Under the pieces are notes generated by a model that was given only the letters and a program-made list of their open reading frames with translations, was not told where the DNA came from and did not search any database. The position numbers and the translations under genes are program-made. DNA of 64,000 nucleotides from Ascaris suum (Eukaryota; Nematoda; Chromadorea; Rhabditida; Ascarididae): positions 1,486,349 through 1,550,348 of the forward strand of contig CM024176.1 of NCBI GenBank assembly GCA_013433145.1, written 5' to 3'. This document shows, piece after piece, positions 1 through 12,133 of the stretch; positions within the stretch are counted from its first letter, which is position 1; every line of letters begins with the position of its first letter.

Positions 1-282
1 ATAAATCCATTTTCATTGACCAAACTAAGTTCTTTGAGCCAAAATATATGCTTGTCGTTTCGTAAATAGTGAACGATTATAATCGATTTAATTTGAAGCA
101 TCTCTCAAAAATGAATTTCTAGGCGAGTACGACTACGGAATCGTTTATTTTTGGGAAGCTTCACTAGAAATATATTATATTTTTGGGTATTTCACCCCTG
201 AAATGATGCACAAAACTGATAGCCCATTTTCAGAATTCAAGTTCAACACTTTGTAATGATTGAAGTGAATTTTGTTTTGAAG

Positions 283-922
283 GATATGGCAACGGAATTT
301 ATCCAGGCCTAGGAGGTGGTTTAGGATCAATGATTGGATATCCTGGATATGGTATGGGATCTGGAATGGGCTATGGTGGATTTGGATTACCAGGATATGG
401 TAAGCAAACATACTTCCTATCTTAAATCATGATTTACGCATATTGCAACCAAAAGCTATTTATTTAATTTCCTAATTCAAGCCACTTTATTAGTAATGAA
501 TTTTTTGCCGCATCAGTTCATTTCCCTTCAATTTCGATTGCTAAAGATGATATAAGGACACCGATTTCGAACTGCTTCCCGTTTATTTTATTCGTTCAAT
601 AAACAAGTGTTGTTCAAGAACTTTAAAAAAAATAGGATAGAAATAATAAGAACCCTATTGATCACTGCATACTGGCTAAGTATTTGGCCATAATGAAGTG
701 GATCATGCGTGGAGGACGATAAGACGTTTAGGTGGAGGATTGAGCCCATATGGGCCAATGGACTATTCGAGCGTGTACTCAGGCAGTACTCTAGGGTCAC
801 CATGGAATCCGTATGGATCAATGATTGGTGGATTCGGTACGGAACCATCACTTGGCTCACTCGTTCGACCATTCACCGCGCGTCAAAAAGAATCCTCCTC
901 TAAAGCAACAGTGAAACAGTAG
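283..922 (+). CDS. Gly/Tyr-rich protein, last two exons (partial)
   Basis: Two exons are visible, 283-399 and 699-922, joined by a phase-1 intron (donor GTAAGC at 400; acceptor AG at 697-698). The first codes for a Gly/Tyr/Met-rich stretch with GYG, GYP and GGF repeats; the second continues with Gly/Ser/Tyr/Pro-rich sequence and ends with a short charged tail before TAG at 920-922. An AATAAA lies at 1007-1012. The 5' exons, including any signal peptide, are outside the window or not recognised. Nematodes have many short secreted proteins of this composition (cuticle or eggshell components, YGGYG-type antimicrobial peptides), but nothing here decides between them. The second acceptor has a weak pyrimidine tract, so that boundary is less sure than the reading frame. 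Confidence 0.55.
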
Positions 923-1488
923 AGATTCCACAGTTGAGTGAATTGTTCTAAAATATTTGAAATGTTCTCACTTTACTCGATTATATGTACAGAATGGTTG
1001 AAGTTGAATAAAATGCCCACTTTGTTCTCCCTTAAAGAACTGCCCAGCGAATGTAAAAGAAAGAAAAGATAAACGGGTCAACCGAAGCAAATTTGAACCA
1101 CCCTAAACTATTCTATTTGCTCGAATGTAGACCGTCTTAAATAGGAACCTTCTCATCTCTCTAATGAACAAAATCGAAAGATCCTCCTTTTAATCGCTAA
1201 AGTCCAGTAATTTTACCAGCAGCATTTAAAAAACAATGGAATCCTATAAGTGACGTGGTATAGCAAAACCTTTCCTATGCTATATGGTGCACTTAAATAC
1301 TATTTATAAATGAGCAGTATGACGAGAGGAAAAAATCCACCAAATGATTCGAGTTTGCCACTTCGAATGGAAGCATATTTCCGAATGTAATTCTCTTTCC
1401 AAACAACATAAAAATGACCGTCATAAAGAATTTCTTTTCAAGCAAATATTGCATGCGATTCAACAACATTTATGCGCAATATATAAAA
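923..1488. other. Intergenic, nothing recognised
   Basis: AT-rich DNA between the Gly-rich gene and the convergent dynein light chain exon. Apart from the AATAAA at its start I see no coding or RNA feature. A small + strand ORF at 1344-1562 runs antisense to the light chain exon and is a shadow. Confidence 0.5.
1007..1012 (+). terminator. Polyadenylation signal AATAAA
   Basis: A canonical AATAAA about 85 bases after the stop codon of the Gly-rich gene. It supports 922 as the real end of that gene. Confidence 0.5.
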
Positions 1489-1734
1489 TTAGTTGTTCTT
1501 ATATAGAAGTACAGCAAAATCACCAACATAAAAATAGAGAAAATGATTTTGCAGATGAGTAATATAACAACCGAAACTTTTTCCGACTATACACTGCCAT
1601 GATGGACCATAGAGATCATCGAATCGACGCTTGATAGCGCCGGCGATCATTTGCTCGTTGTTGTTGCCCGAAAGAATCTGATTCTTCGCTATCGTTTCGG
1701 CAATTTGTGCACGGCTATGCAATATTTCAGCGCT
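1489..1734 (-). CDS. Dynein light chain, LC8/DYNLL type, terminal exon
   Basis: Minus-strand exon running from a TTTAG acceptor (AG at plus 1735-1736) to TAA at 1489. The protein matches the LC8 fold through most of its length: the helical segment around AGAIKRRFDDLYGPSWQCIV, then VGKSFGCYITH and the last strands HFLYFYVGDFAVLLYK. In LC8 the W-C-I-V-G-(R/K)-(N/S)-F-G segment forms the partner-binding groove and dimer core. The protein should be a cytoplasmic hub that binds dynein intermediate chain and other short-motif partners. The N-terminal exon (the usual M-x-(D/E)-(R/K)-K-A-V-I-K part) was not found upstream; an (AT)n tract occupies that side. The sequence is clearly more divergent than the highly conserved main LC8, so this is probably one of the divergent nematode paralogues. 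No internal stop. Confidence 0.88.
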   Translation of the reverse strand, partial: SAEILHSRAQIAETIAKNQILSGNNNEQMIAGAIKRRFDDLYGPSWQCIVGKSFGCYITHLQNHFLYFYVGDFAVLLYKNN

Positions 1735-1859
1735 CTAAACCTTATAAAATATTCACATATTTATCGTCAATCTTGTGATCGCTATCAAAACGCTGATAAA
1801 ACTTCCGACCGCTAAAAAAACTTTATCAGCTGCGAAACTTTGAGGTTCATTTACTTGAA

Positions 1860-1984
<125 letters not shown>

Positions 1985-2470
1985 GTTTAAAGCAAGAAAT
2001 CCTGGGAATCGTTTAAAGTTTATTTCATGATAGACGGAATTATAGAGCGTTGGAACTACGTCATGAATATCCTATATGGGCAGCGCATGGATACCATATA
2101 TATCTAAAATATTTCAGATTTTTTAATAAGATATATAAGATAAGTTCACCTATGGAATAGATTCAAATATTTATTGGTCAACTAGTGCGTATTGAATGGA
2201 ATCGAACGATAGTGCGATTAATTTATTCAATATTAATTTTTTTTTTCAATCAGAACAATGTATGATGGTAATTGTATGAGGAAACAAGAGACCTTTTGCG
2301 TGATAGCAATTTGCTCGGTGAGAGCCATTTCGATGCACCGAATAATAGAACTTAACAAAGGACGAATGAGAAAGTTGTTTCAACGGAAAGAAACGCATTC
2401 ACAATTTGCATGTATATGCAGATTTTTACTTTGTCATCGGTATACAGTTATGGGCGTTTCCTGAGCGGAT

Positions 2471-2580
2471 GCACTTTGAAATGATGCTCGCTTTGCTTGT
2501 TTCGGTGATAAAACTTTGAAATGCTTGTTTTGACGATAAAACCTTGAAATGCTTACTTCGGCGACAATGGCGCACTTTGA
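2471..2580. repeat. Degenerate ~28-bp tandem repeat, 3 units
   Basis: Three units begin with (A/G)C(T/C)TTGAAATG and continue with TTGTTTTGACGATAA-like sequence. The first unit carries a 13-base insertion and the third is diverged. It keeps a short minus-strand ORF open (2426-2695), which I do not regard as a gene. Confidence 0.6.
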
Positions 2581-3069
2581 GGAGCCAAAAAAAGTCTTGG
2601 CTAAGTAGTCCGTGGCAATGTCTCTGGACTGGTGCCCAAAAGTGGTCCAGATAGTTCGGCAATAAATTTCTCTTGAATTTGCTGTCTTGACTCATAAGTC
2701 AAAATTTATGATAGTAAAGCAAGAAATTCTTCGCAACATGATTTTTTTGCAATTGGTAGAAAAGAATCGTCGGCCAACGATCGTCATAGTGTACGACAAG
2801 CTGAAAGAAGTAATACGTTACTCAACATCATCGCATTATTGCATGATGCTTTTTACAACTGATTGCAGCTTTGCAACGAAGAATTCCAAGAAGCAAATTA
2901 CAGTGTGAAATGCAAAAAGCGCATTTTGCAGCATCTCTCTCTATACACCTTATCGATTGTTATAGAAATTCTTCTAGACAAATAAGAAGTGCATCTAAAG
3001 TTGGGGGATTTTATGCTCACATATTAGCAGCCATTAAATGCGTACTTCTATATCTTTATTAACTTCAAT

Positions 3070-3292
3070 CACTCATTGTGAATATCTCTTCATATCGCTT
3101 CCACTTCCAGTTATGGGAAGTTGTAAGGTTGCGACAAGGTTAGGGCTTAGGCTCATTTTCTGCATGCCGTTGCTCTGCTATAGAGGGCGCAGGTGTTACT
3201 ACATTCCCATGAAGATGATCTGTGGAATGGCTCGGTAGAACGGATGCAAGCAATCGTCCGAACTGACTATTAACCGCGCAGTAAAAAAAAAA
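3070..3292 (+). mobile_element. SINE-like dispersed repeat, copy 1, with A tail
   Basis: About 220 bp that is clearly related to 39815-40058. Shared blocks are CTTCATATC(G/A)CT(T/A)CC near the start, the GGGCTTAG(G/C)CTC core, GGAATG(G/A)CTCGGTAG near the middle and CCGCGCA(G/A)TAA at the end. This copy ends in a run of 11 As. The A tail and dispersed position suggest a short non-autonomous retroelement. No protein is encoded. A large deletion relative to copy 2 lies near 3190. Confidence 0.6.
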
Positions 3293-3672
3293 ACAAACGG
3301 ATTATTCACTTTATTGTGTGATTCAGTAGTAAGAACGCATATCTACGAGCAACGTTTATCATTATCAATAATCTGTTCGCTAATGCTATACAAAGTTATT
3401 TTGATAAGCCTCATAATTAACAACGATAAATTGATAGGCTAAAATATTGAAATATTTCTTTCTATATCTATGAATATGTAAATTACTATGATATTATATT
3501 ATGCTATATGCACTACTAGATTCTAGCAAAGGAAATAATATTTTTTGCTAAAGGAAATTGAATAGATGCAAATATACGAAAACGTTACGACGATTTAATG
3601 TAACTTAGTTTATTCAAATTTTTTGCAGTAATGTAAATGATCGATTGTTTTGATATATTGTTGTTTTTCTAG

Positions 3673-3726
3673 GCATACAAGCTCGGTTGTTTCTCGAATC
3701 TTGCTGACGTGGTCGCATATTTCGAG
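3673..3726 (+). CDS. Candidate internal exon (unassigned)
   Basis: A 54-base segment framed by a good acceptor (TTTTTCTAG) and donor (GAG/GTGAGT), open in phase 0 and coding for 18 residues including LGCFSNLADVVAYFE. It may be an early exon of the downstream Pro-rich gene, but its phase does not fit the next exon at 4018 (which needs one carried base), so an intervening exon would be required. Confidence 0.3.
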
Positions 3727-4017
3727 GTGAGTGGAAGAAAAATAATTGCTTCGCTAGGCGTTGATGTTAGTAAGTGCATATCGTATGCTTCAGTAGTGCA
3801 TAAAGACGGTTGCCCCGGTAAAATTAAAATCCGTCTATAGCAAAGATCGCCTAGGTGTCCTGAAAATATTTGAAAAATAGACGCCTTTCTGACTACAAAT
3901 GATTATAGTAATTTTGTTATTATGGTTAAATATTCATGAAAAAATCGCAGGTAAACAAAAAAAAACATCTGCATTTGGATAGGCGAACAACAGCGTAATT
4001 ATTGAAAGTTATTTCAG

Positions 4018-7000
4018 CGTTGTCAAATATTATGGCAGACGGATTATATACCGATGAAACTGATGTCGAGATGGTAGATTTTCCATGTTTTTCTCTTCTC
4101 TATATTGTTCCAATCATATGCTTTCTTTGAGCGGATAAACTTCTAACCAAACACATATCCATTTTGTATCTGACACCATATCTTTCAAATATTTTATATG
4201 TGAGGATGTAAGCATATCTATCTATATGTCCACCGGTTAAAAATGACCGACAAGAAATAGTTTACCAACTTTACCAAATATGAAACCGTATCTTGGTGCA
4301 ATATGATGGCTCTTTTGTCATTTATTTACCCAGCCGGTTGGTTTATTAGACTGAATTGCAAATGACTTACAATCATTCGATTCACAACAGACAAATTTAC
4401 TGCGAAAATGCAAATTTATTTAGAGAGCAATAAATTACTTGTTATGGATCACACTGTATTACTTTTACAGCCCGCTATGCCACCGGTGGATCAATCCGGT
4501 AAGTGAAATATGGCGCTACGTATAAAAGACTAGTTTTTTTCCTTTAAACTGACGGGATCGTCTTTTAATTCAAAAATAGCTTTTTTTTTTCTGATCAAAT
4601 CTGAAAGTATTACAAACAACTATTGGAAGAAACCAATTTCCATAAAATTTTCAAGATTATTGCATAGTTTAATCGCTTATAAACCCATACAACAATAGAT
4701 AAATCGGTTGAAAAAACAGTTTTTTTTTTTCAATCCTCAGTCTAAATGTTCTTTAATGAAACGAGGAAAAAAATGTTGCCATTATGAGAATCTATCGATA
4801 AGCACATCAATAATTATTTCAATTTTTAAAGTAAAGATATAAAATTTTTTTTTACACACGGGGAATAAATTCTCAAATGTGGTAAAACGTTTAGAGGAAT
4901 ATTTCAATCAAGCTTAAGCTTTCGTTTATTTTCAATAAAAATATCATTGGTAAATGTGGCAATTACTCTCAGAAACTTTATTGCCTTTCTATGAATGCTT
5001 CATCATAGTTCATACCAATATATTCGACGTGATCATTCACTAATTCAGGTGAAAAACACAAACAATGCAATGGAAACTATCATTCAAAGCATTTTTAGGT
5101 GTCAGATCAACTTGTAAACCACCCACAACTGTGGCAATGAGCAAGTCTCCATCAGTGGTTCAATCTTCACCGCAACCTTCATTGAGTGCACCAACTGCAG
5201 TCAGTAATGTTGCACAACCACCAACACCACGATCTCCTGCGATGCCTCTCATTTCGCGAACACCTCAAGCCGCTCCTGCTGCACCGACGGTGGTTTTACG
5301 TCCGCAAACAAGTGTGCCAACGCCACCTTCACCTCCGGCACCTGTGGCTTTTGCTAAAGCGAGCCAACCACCTGTATCAATCACTCCACCCAAACCTGCT
5401 TCACCTGCATTATATGCTGTGTACTGCTAAAGCAAGCCAACCTGTTCAACCAATCCACCCAAACCTGCGTCACCTGCACCGATTTTATATGCTGTGGGTA
5501 CTGCTAAAGCAAGCCAACCTGTTCCAACCAATCCACCCAAACCTGCGTCACCTGCACCGATATTATATGCTGTGGGTACTGCTAAAGCAAGCCAACCTGT
5601 TCCAACCAATCCACCCAAACCTGCGTCACCTGCACAATTATATGTTGTTGCTACTGCTAAAACGAGCCAACCTGCATCAGCCACTCCACCTAAACCGATG
5701 TCACCTACGCCGACATTAAATGCTTCACCAAAAACAGCGCCAGCTTCGTCAAAGTCGCCTACTGTACAACCAACCGCTAAAGGTCTATTAATTAAGCTTT
5801 CTATTTGTGAGTACATGCATAGTCGTACACGTACCATCGTGTGTATATTCTCTTATGTGAAGTATCTCTTCATAACGTTATCACATATGATACGCAAATA
5901 AATCTTAGCCAAATTTCAAACAAATCGATGAATTTTATTCGGCCTTATTCCAACTTTCCACTGATTTTACTCGCTGCAAATTTTCTTCTCTGTGAGATGA
6001 AATTTTAATGATGGAATATTTTTCAGCGTCATTCACTACTACGTCAGAAGAATCGTACACAGATGAAACCGATGTTGAAATGGTTATGAAGTTTCTGCCA
6101 TATCTCATTTTGAGAAATTTTCGGCTTATCTTATCGTCGATCGAGAAATATTTCAAGTCAACTGAAAAAAAAACAGAATTACAATATTTTATTTAATAGA
6201 TATATTGTAGTGGTTTTATAGAGAAAAAAATTCATTAAAATGTGTATGGAAAATAAAGGTAGAAAAATTGATGCAATATTCATATTTTCCTATCAAATCT
6301 CTGTTCGAAATCCTGGCATTAATATTCATAAGAGATGGCCAAAAAGTAAAGCCAAGTCATTTTATTAGTCAAATCTGTCAAGCTCCAAAAATAATGATGC
6401 GATTTAGTCACTCATTAGAAAGCTTAAGCCAAGAATTTGCTCTTTTTTTTTCATCTGCCATTTATTCAAACCCTTACAACTTACCTGATTACTGGTAAAA
6501 TTTTGCGTCTGCAAATTTCATAGCGTTTTTAGTTGTCCTTAACCACTTAGAAAACTGGATGTACTTAATCAACGAAAAACTAAACATGGTCACTTGATGT
6601 AGATTATGCCGACCAGCTGTCATGATTTGTTGGCGCGTTGAAAATGGTAGACAAATTGGCATTACTATTCATAAAGCGATTGCAAAATTGTTCATAACAA
6701 CAGCACAAAAAGGGCATAAGTACAATGCGTTCTTTGCAAATATTTGCATTTGGGGAGTGACCAAAAGGCATGACGCCTTCAAATATCGTTTGAGAACATA
6801 ACTCATTCGTGAAATTTTTTTTTTCTTGCTTATGATTGTTTCCTAACAGAAATTTTTCAAAACGTTGAAATATTTGAAAGAAATTTTTTAAAAAATATGA
6901 ATGAAATTTAAAGCTTCTCATCAAAAAATATTTCCAATATAAATTAAATGATTAAATATTTATAAATTAAATGATTAAATAGTAATTAAATAGTAATAAA

Positions 7001-10000
7001 TAGTAATATAAAAATAAGTTAAATGATTAAATAGTAAATGAATTTATGTAATAAGTGCCTATTTATAGCCTATTTCTGCTCTTTCTATTTCACCACCGCA
7101 AGTTAATGGTAAGTACCATTTCGATCGATATATGAAATGCTTCAATAAACAAGTAACATTTCTATAAGATTTTAGCATTTCGAATAATCTTTGATAATTT
7201 GCGAATAAAATTAAACGTTTTTATTTTGCTTTTCTTTGAAAAAATTGAAGCGTATTAAATGAAATATAAATAAAAATACCGAATATATAAAATGTGTCTC
7301 TTAGAAAAATTATTCGATCATTCAATAGTGAAGCAATTTACAGCAAGAATGAATTCATTAGAAAATTTTATTCGCTAATTCTATAGATGAATGGAATTTT
7401 GTGGAAATGATGAGAAATTCGTTGATGTTTAAGAGAAAATATGCAAATTTCTCTTAGTTAGATGGAAAATATTCATTGCTGTATTCAGTTTGTAATTCTT
7501 TTCCTAAACGATTTATCAGAGTTTAAATAAACTCAGAGTTAATATTGTATTCACGTCTATTGTCTCTGCGCTCATTAGTCATCTCAAGCATTTGAATTGA
7601 GGAAAATCGAAGTTTGCTTGAGAGAAAAAATTCTAAATTAATCTAGATTTGCAAACAAAAAAAAAATTGTGTTTGACTGATGTCGGCTCTTTTGACCACC
7701 TTGGTCGTATGTTTTATTTCACCTTTTGTTCCATTTCTTTCTGATCGTTCTTTATTTTGCTTGTCGAAATGAAGATATTTGTTCTCCAACTATAGATTTA
7801 CTAACGGATCGTTGAATGAAGCACTGAATGAACTAGTGAAGACGATAGACCCACAATGGGAATATGTGATTTGTTGATAATGGTGGTGCATTATTACTTA
7901 ACGGCCGAATTGCTGCTGAATGTTCTGCAGATATCGTCACGCCACAAGTTCGTACTGTTGCGAAGAATGTGATAAATGTTCCCAGCAAACCCCCATCGGT
8001 GCCTGCTGCAAATCCACAGAACCAACCTCCACTAAAATGTAGCGTTGCATCACCGGTCTCTATGCCGAACAGTATACCTCAAACACCACCACAACCTCAG
8101 AAGCCAACATCACCGAAGGTTGCTGAGTGTAAGTCAGCTCTACTGCTTTACCTTAACATTTGGCATCTGTAAGTGATGACCTTTGATTGGGAAGCTAGGA
8201 AACCATACGGTTTCATGAAGATCTGCAAAGAAAGAAACACCCGAATCAATTCCCTGTCGCAATATCCGCCCTCAGACTTTTGATATTTGTTTCGGGCTCC
8301 ACTTGTTGGCCATTAGAGCATATCATCCGTCTCTCCTTGTACCATACGTGTCTCTGCTTCTCCCTATATCATATCACATCCTCGAGTCATCGTCAGTGCG
8401 GAATCTGGACAATTCGTCGAATTGCCTAAGGCGGCAATACTCATCTCTCTCATCTATCTCCTAATAGCTCAAACTTGGGCTATTCAACCTTCATTTTACG
8501 CAAGAATACAAAAGAAGACAACCAGACAAAAATGCTAGCATATCGCTTGAACGAATGTAAAATCAATAAATATTAACTGAATAACAATAAAATCGCAAAG
8601 CAAGCCTACAGAGGGCTCGTGGAGGCATGATCTCGATTATCGACCTCCTCCTTATAGAAGTTTATATACTACTGCCCTATCCTTTATCCATGCAGATAAA
8701 CTGGGAGCTTTCAATGATTGTGTACGTATTTTCGAGAATGGAGAAGGGATTAGAGTGATGTCCCAATCGTAGTATCCTCAAATGGCAGAAATTGGATGGA
8801 TGGAACCTCAAAAATTATGGTCTACTTGACAAGATATAGGTAAAAAATTCGACAACATTATGGTTTTTTCACACCACTGCTCGCATTATATTATGTATGC
8901 ATCTCGTTGGATAGGCTCACAAATCTTTTAGTTTGTATTTTCAAGCTGCTATCGGGTTGTCTTCTAGGCGTTTCGGTAGCCTATCTTCCCAGGTCCTTGC
9001 ACCTTTCCTTCCAACCATCCCTCCCAAGCTGATGTCCTTTCCACCCTTTGAAACTTAACGATGTCGGAAAGCACTGTATCGCTGCCCTCTCCCCCCGTTG
9101 CGCTCACAAGTACCATTTCAACAGGCGTTAAGTGGAACCATGTGGGTAGTAGGTGAAAAAAAACGAAACCATTAAAATACATGCACATACATGAGAACAT
9201 CTCCTACAGCAACATTGAAAACAAAAGCCCAGAGATTTAAGATGGGGAAATATGATGTATGAAGCAACACTTATAAATCAAGGGCAAAATTTCAGCTTCC
9301 AAGATTATCCCGTCTGCTCCCGAACCTCCGCCATTCAAATCGCCAAAAAGTTCTTCACCAGGCGGAGTTGACAAACTTTCTGTAAGTTTTAATCAGCCTT
9401 CAATGATAAAATCCAACATTATTGCCGAAGGTGATATCAACATGTGCACAAATTGCACTCAGCAGCATAAAAACTCTCGATAGTGAAATATTTTATATTG
9501 CTTGAAAATATTTTCTATGTTTTCGTTATAATGTAAATCTTTTTTTTTTTTTTTTGCCAGATAATTTATTATTTTCCATTCAATTACGGTTCGATAATTG
9601 CACTTTTATATTGATAATAACATTTTACATTTAGAATATATTTACAATGCAATTGCATTTTGCAATTACAATATATTTACAATGCAATTGCATTTTGCAA
9701 TAATAATTAAATTGCATTTTTTTTCCCACTCTTTTTGAAATTTCATATTAATTACTACTTTCTTAATTGATTTAAAAAAAAAAAAACATTGCAGATTGCA
9801 TATTTTGAAGGAATTTTTGCTTGCAAAATGATAAACCAAAGAATAAAAAATAAAAATTAAAAAAAACTTTGCAAAAATCAATAAAAAATTTTTTCAAAGA
9901 ATAAAAGTGTCATATAGCTTTATGCAGAGTGTATAGTGCAACAAATTGTGCTTCTATTTCTTCGCCATACTGTAATAGTGATCTCATCTTTGAATGCTTC

Positions 10001-11255
10001 CATTTATAAACGTTATATATTCGGCTATTAAAGTGCTTGAAATTGAAAATATTTCTATGATTTCAATATCATAGAAAAAATTTTTCAAAAATTTTCAAAT
10101 CTCAAGTTGAAAGAAATTCAAAATTCCCGCGAAAAAAAAACTCAAAAATATTAATTCGAAAGAAATTTTTAGGGTTGTAATGGAGGTGAATACATTGAAG
10201 AGTTCTCATTTTTTTCCGGCGGATTTGCCATACCAAGGAGAACGATTTCCGAAGAATATGTGCTCGAACCAGATAGTAAAAAATCATCTACCGAGAAAAG
10301 TAAATAATAATCTCAACAGTGAATTCTATCTCATTTTTTAAAAAATATATGAATAAAAACTTTCAATCATTGAAATGTATGATGTTCAAGAAGAGCTAAT
10401 GAAATGAGATTATCGGAATGGAAAACATATATAGCATATGATAAATCGAACGATTTTCAAGGATTAGCAATGGAATATTTCCGGCAATCAACACAATTTA
10501 GATATTCTTAATTGATATTAGTTAGAAATGTTCAATCTTTTTTTAAACATTTTACACATCATGTGGAAATTAATTTTCAACGAAAATTTTAGATGATTAT
10601 ATGCGAAAATAAATTTTTTTTTTTTTTTAAATCATTGAACGATTTTTTTTTCTGCTTTCCACGACAATTTTTTTTTTCTTAAGTGGAAAATTTTCCACGA
10701 CAAAAACTTTACAAGAATATTTTTGTGATAATAAATCAATGTCTTCTATTGTAAGTCTTCGAGATCGTTTTTTTAAAAAAGAACAGCGCAGAGAAAATTT
10801 GCTAATTGTTTTTCATTGAAAGAGAAATGAGAAGGGTCTTATAGGAAAAACTTTTATAAAGACCACGGTTTTTTGGGAAGGTTATTTATTCGAGGAAATG
10901 GGCAGCCGATTCCAAGAGGTATTCAAGTTTCTAATCCTTTGTAAGAAATTCAGAGGAAGTAGTTTCTTCTAATAATCGAGACGATTACATGACTCTTCCG
11001 CTACCTTCTCTCTCTAATTTGTATAAGTATAGTGCCAAAAGTATTGCGAGGAATGGATTCAACAATGGTTTTCATCGACAACAGATCAACCTTGTTCGTT
11101 TATTTGACGATTCTTCGATTGTTTTTGATGCGAATTCGAAGAATATCAGTAGAAATTGGGATGGCAAACGACAACATCGAATGATTCGGGACAGTCAGAA
11201 CATGACAAGGATAATTTATGATGAACAAATGATGCAACAGAACATCCTTCTATAG
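4018..11255 (+). CDS. Pro/Ala-rich repeat protein, multi-exon (5' end not found)
   Basis: Phase-consistent exons: 4018-4073, 4471-4498, 5099-5806, 6027-6082, 7069-7108, 7931-8128, 9296-9381, 10173-10299, 10954-11255 (TAG). The gene is an internal tandem duplication. A 56-base exon ending in YTDETDVEM occurs twice (4018, 6027), each followed by a short Pro-rich exon (phase 0 in, phase 1 out) and then a long exon rich in Pro, Ala, Ser and Gln. The long exon at 5099 holds about five copies of a 26-residue unit, AKASQPVPTNPPKPASPAP-like, and is broken by a TAA at 5428-5430 (see findings). The last two exons are not Pro-rich; the final one is basic and Asn/Arg-rich. No known domain seen. Low complexity suggests an extended secreted or scaffold protein, but no signal peptide is visible because the first exon is missing. 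Confidence 0.55.
5352..5730 (+). repeat. 78-bp (26-residue) coding tandem repeat, ~5 units
   Basis: Units start GCTAAAGC(A/G)AGCCAACC and end TATATGCTGTGGGTACT. The third unit is the full 78 bp; unit 1 is 73 bp and unit 2 77 bp because of small indels, unit 4 is 75 bp and unit 5 is diverged. The array lies within the long Pro-rich exon at 5099-5806. Confidence 0.85.
9635..9702. repeat. Short tandem duplication, ~33 bp x 2
   Basis: AATATATTTACAATGCAATT and the following GCATTTTGCAAT occur twice in direct succession. The unit itself contains the palindrome TGCAATTGCA. It lies in an intron of the Pro-rich gene. Confidence 0.7.
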
Positions 11256-11849
11256 GAACTTTGACTTAAAAAGAGCAATATCGCAGAAGAGTGGAGAGGG
11301 GAGGTAGAAGAGAGAAAAAATGGACGATGGGAGCGGATTGGGAAGGGAAGGGGGTATAAGAGGAGCGCAAGAGGAGAGTGATGAAGGAGAATCTTAATTT
11401 GGGTAGATGGATGCAAGGAACTTAGAATTCATAGTATATTCGGCTATCACTGCCATTCGGGCTCTAAGTAAAGCAGGCAAATGTCTGACTTGAAGTCTTA
11501 ATGCTGAGGATCGCTTTCTGCCTATTGGGAAACAAGGAAATTAAGAAATGCCTGAAATTACGGGCAATTATTTTCATCTACTGATAAAACAATTGATTCG
11601 GATCAAATGATGCGCTTTCTGATTTCTTATATGATAAGAAATTTATGGCACCTCAGATCATTTGTTAATTGTTGAAAATCCGATAAAAATATGCGCCAAA
11701 GAAGCTGGCACGATATGTGCTTTTTAACATCGATTTACAAGAGCAGCTGATTCATTGCGTGAGCCGTCGATAAATTCCAAAATGTTTGTTATGGTGTATT
11801 TATATTTTGATTGATTCGACCATTCGCAAGCACCTTCTTTTAAAGAAAC

Positions 11850-12133
11850 CTTTTTCTTCGCTACCTGGTAGGTATAAAATGGAAATTCGACTAGATAAAA
11901 AGGTGCACAGATTTTTAAGCGCTCTTGAGTTTCCACAATCCGTTCAGAAGTTCACGAATCAAGCTGAAGATTGTACTCCAGCTTCAGTGGCTATGGAATT
12001 GAAACTATCGAATAGATATAGTGACACATGTGCACATATACCCGCATTAATGTTTGGAAAGACGTTCATAGTTAATGCAAATCCCCCGCGAGGATGGCGA
12101 ATTTTTGGTCGCCGGAGCATTACGATCCAATGA
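11850..12133 (+). CDS. Possible exon, unknown protein
   Basis: Open frame with natural codon choice ending at TGA 12131-12133. From about 11860 it codes for residues such as MEIRLDKKVHRFLSALEF and ends RGWRIFGRRSITIQ. Two Cys, no recognised domain, no clear acceptor that fixes its start. It could be a terminal exon of an otherwise unseen gene just downstream of the Pro-rich gene, or chance. A minus-strand ORF overlaps its first part. Confidence 0.25.

Noticed and set aside
5186..5837. Leu/His-rich plus-strand ORF and Gly/Ala-rich minus-strand ORF across the Pro-rich repeat
   Set aside because: Both are by-products of the 78-bp repeat, whose period is a multiple of three. The Pro/Ala frame is the one in phase with flanking exons.
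10846..10915. Possible exon of the Pro-rich gene reading GNGQPIPRG
   Set aside because: It would need two carried bases while the preceding exon leaves one, and the following intron would be only 35 bases. Skipping it gives a clean phase join from 10299 to 10954.
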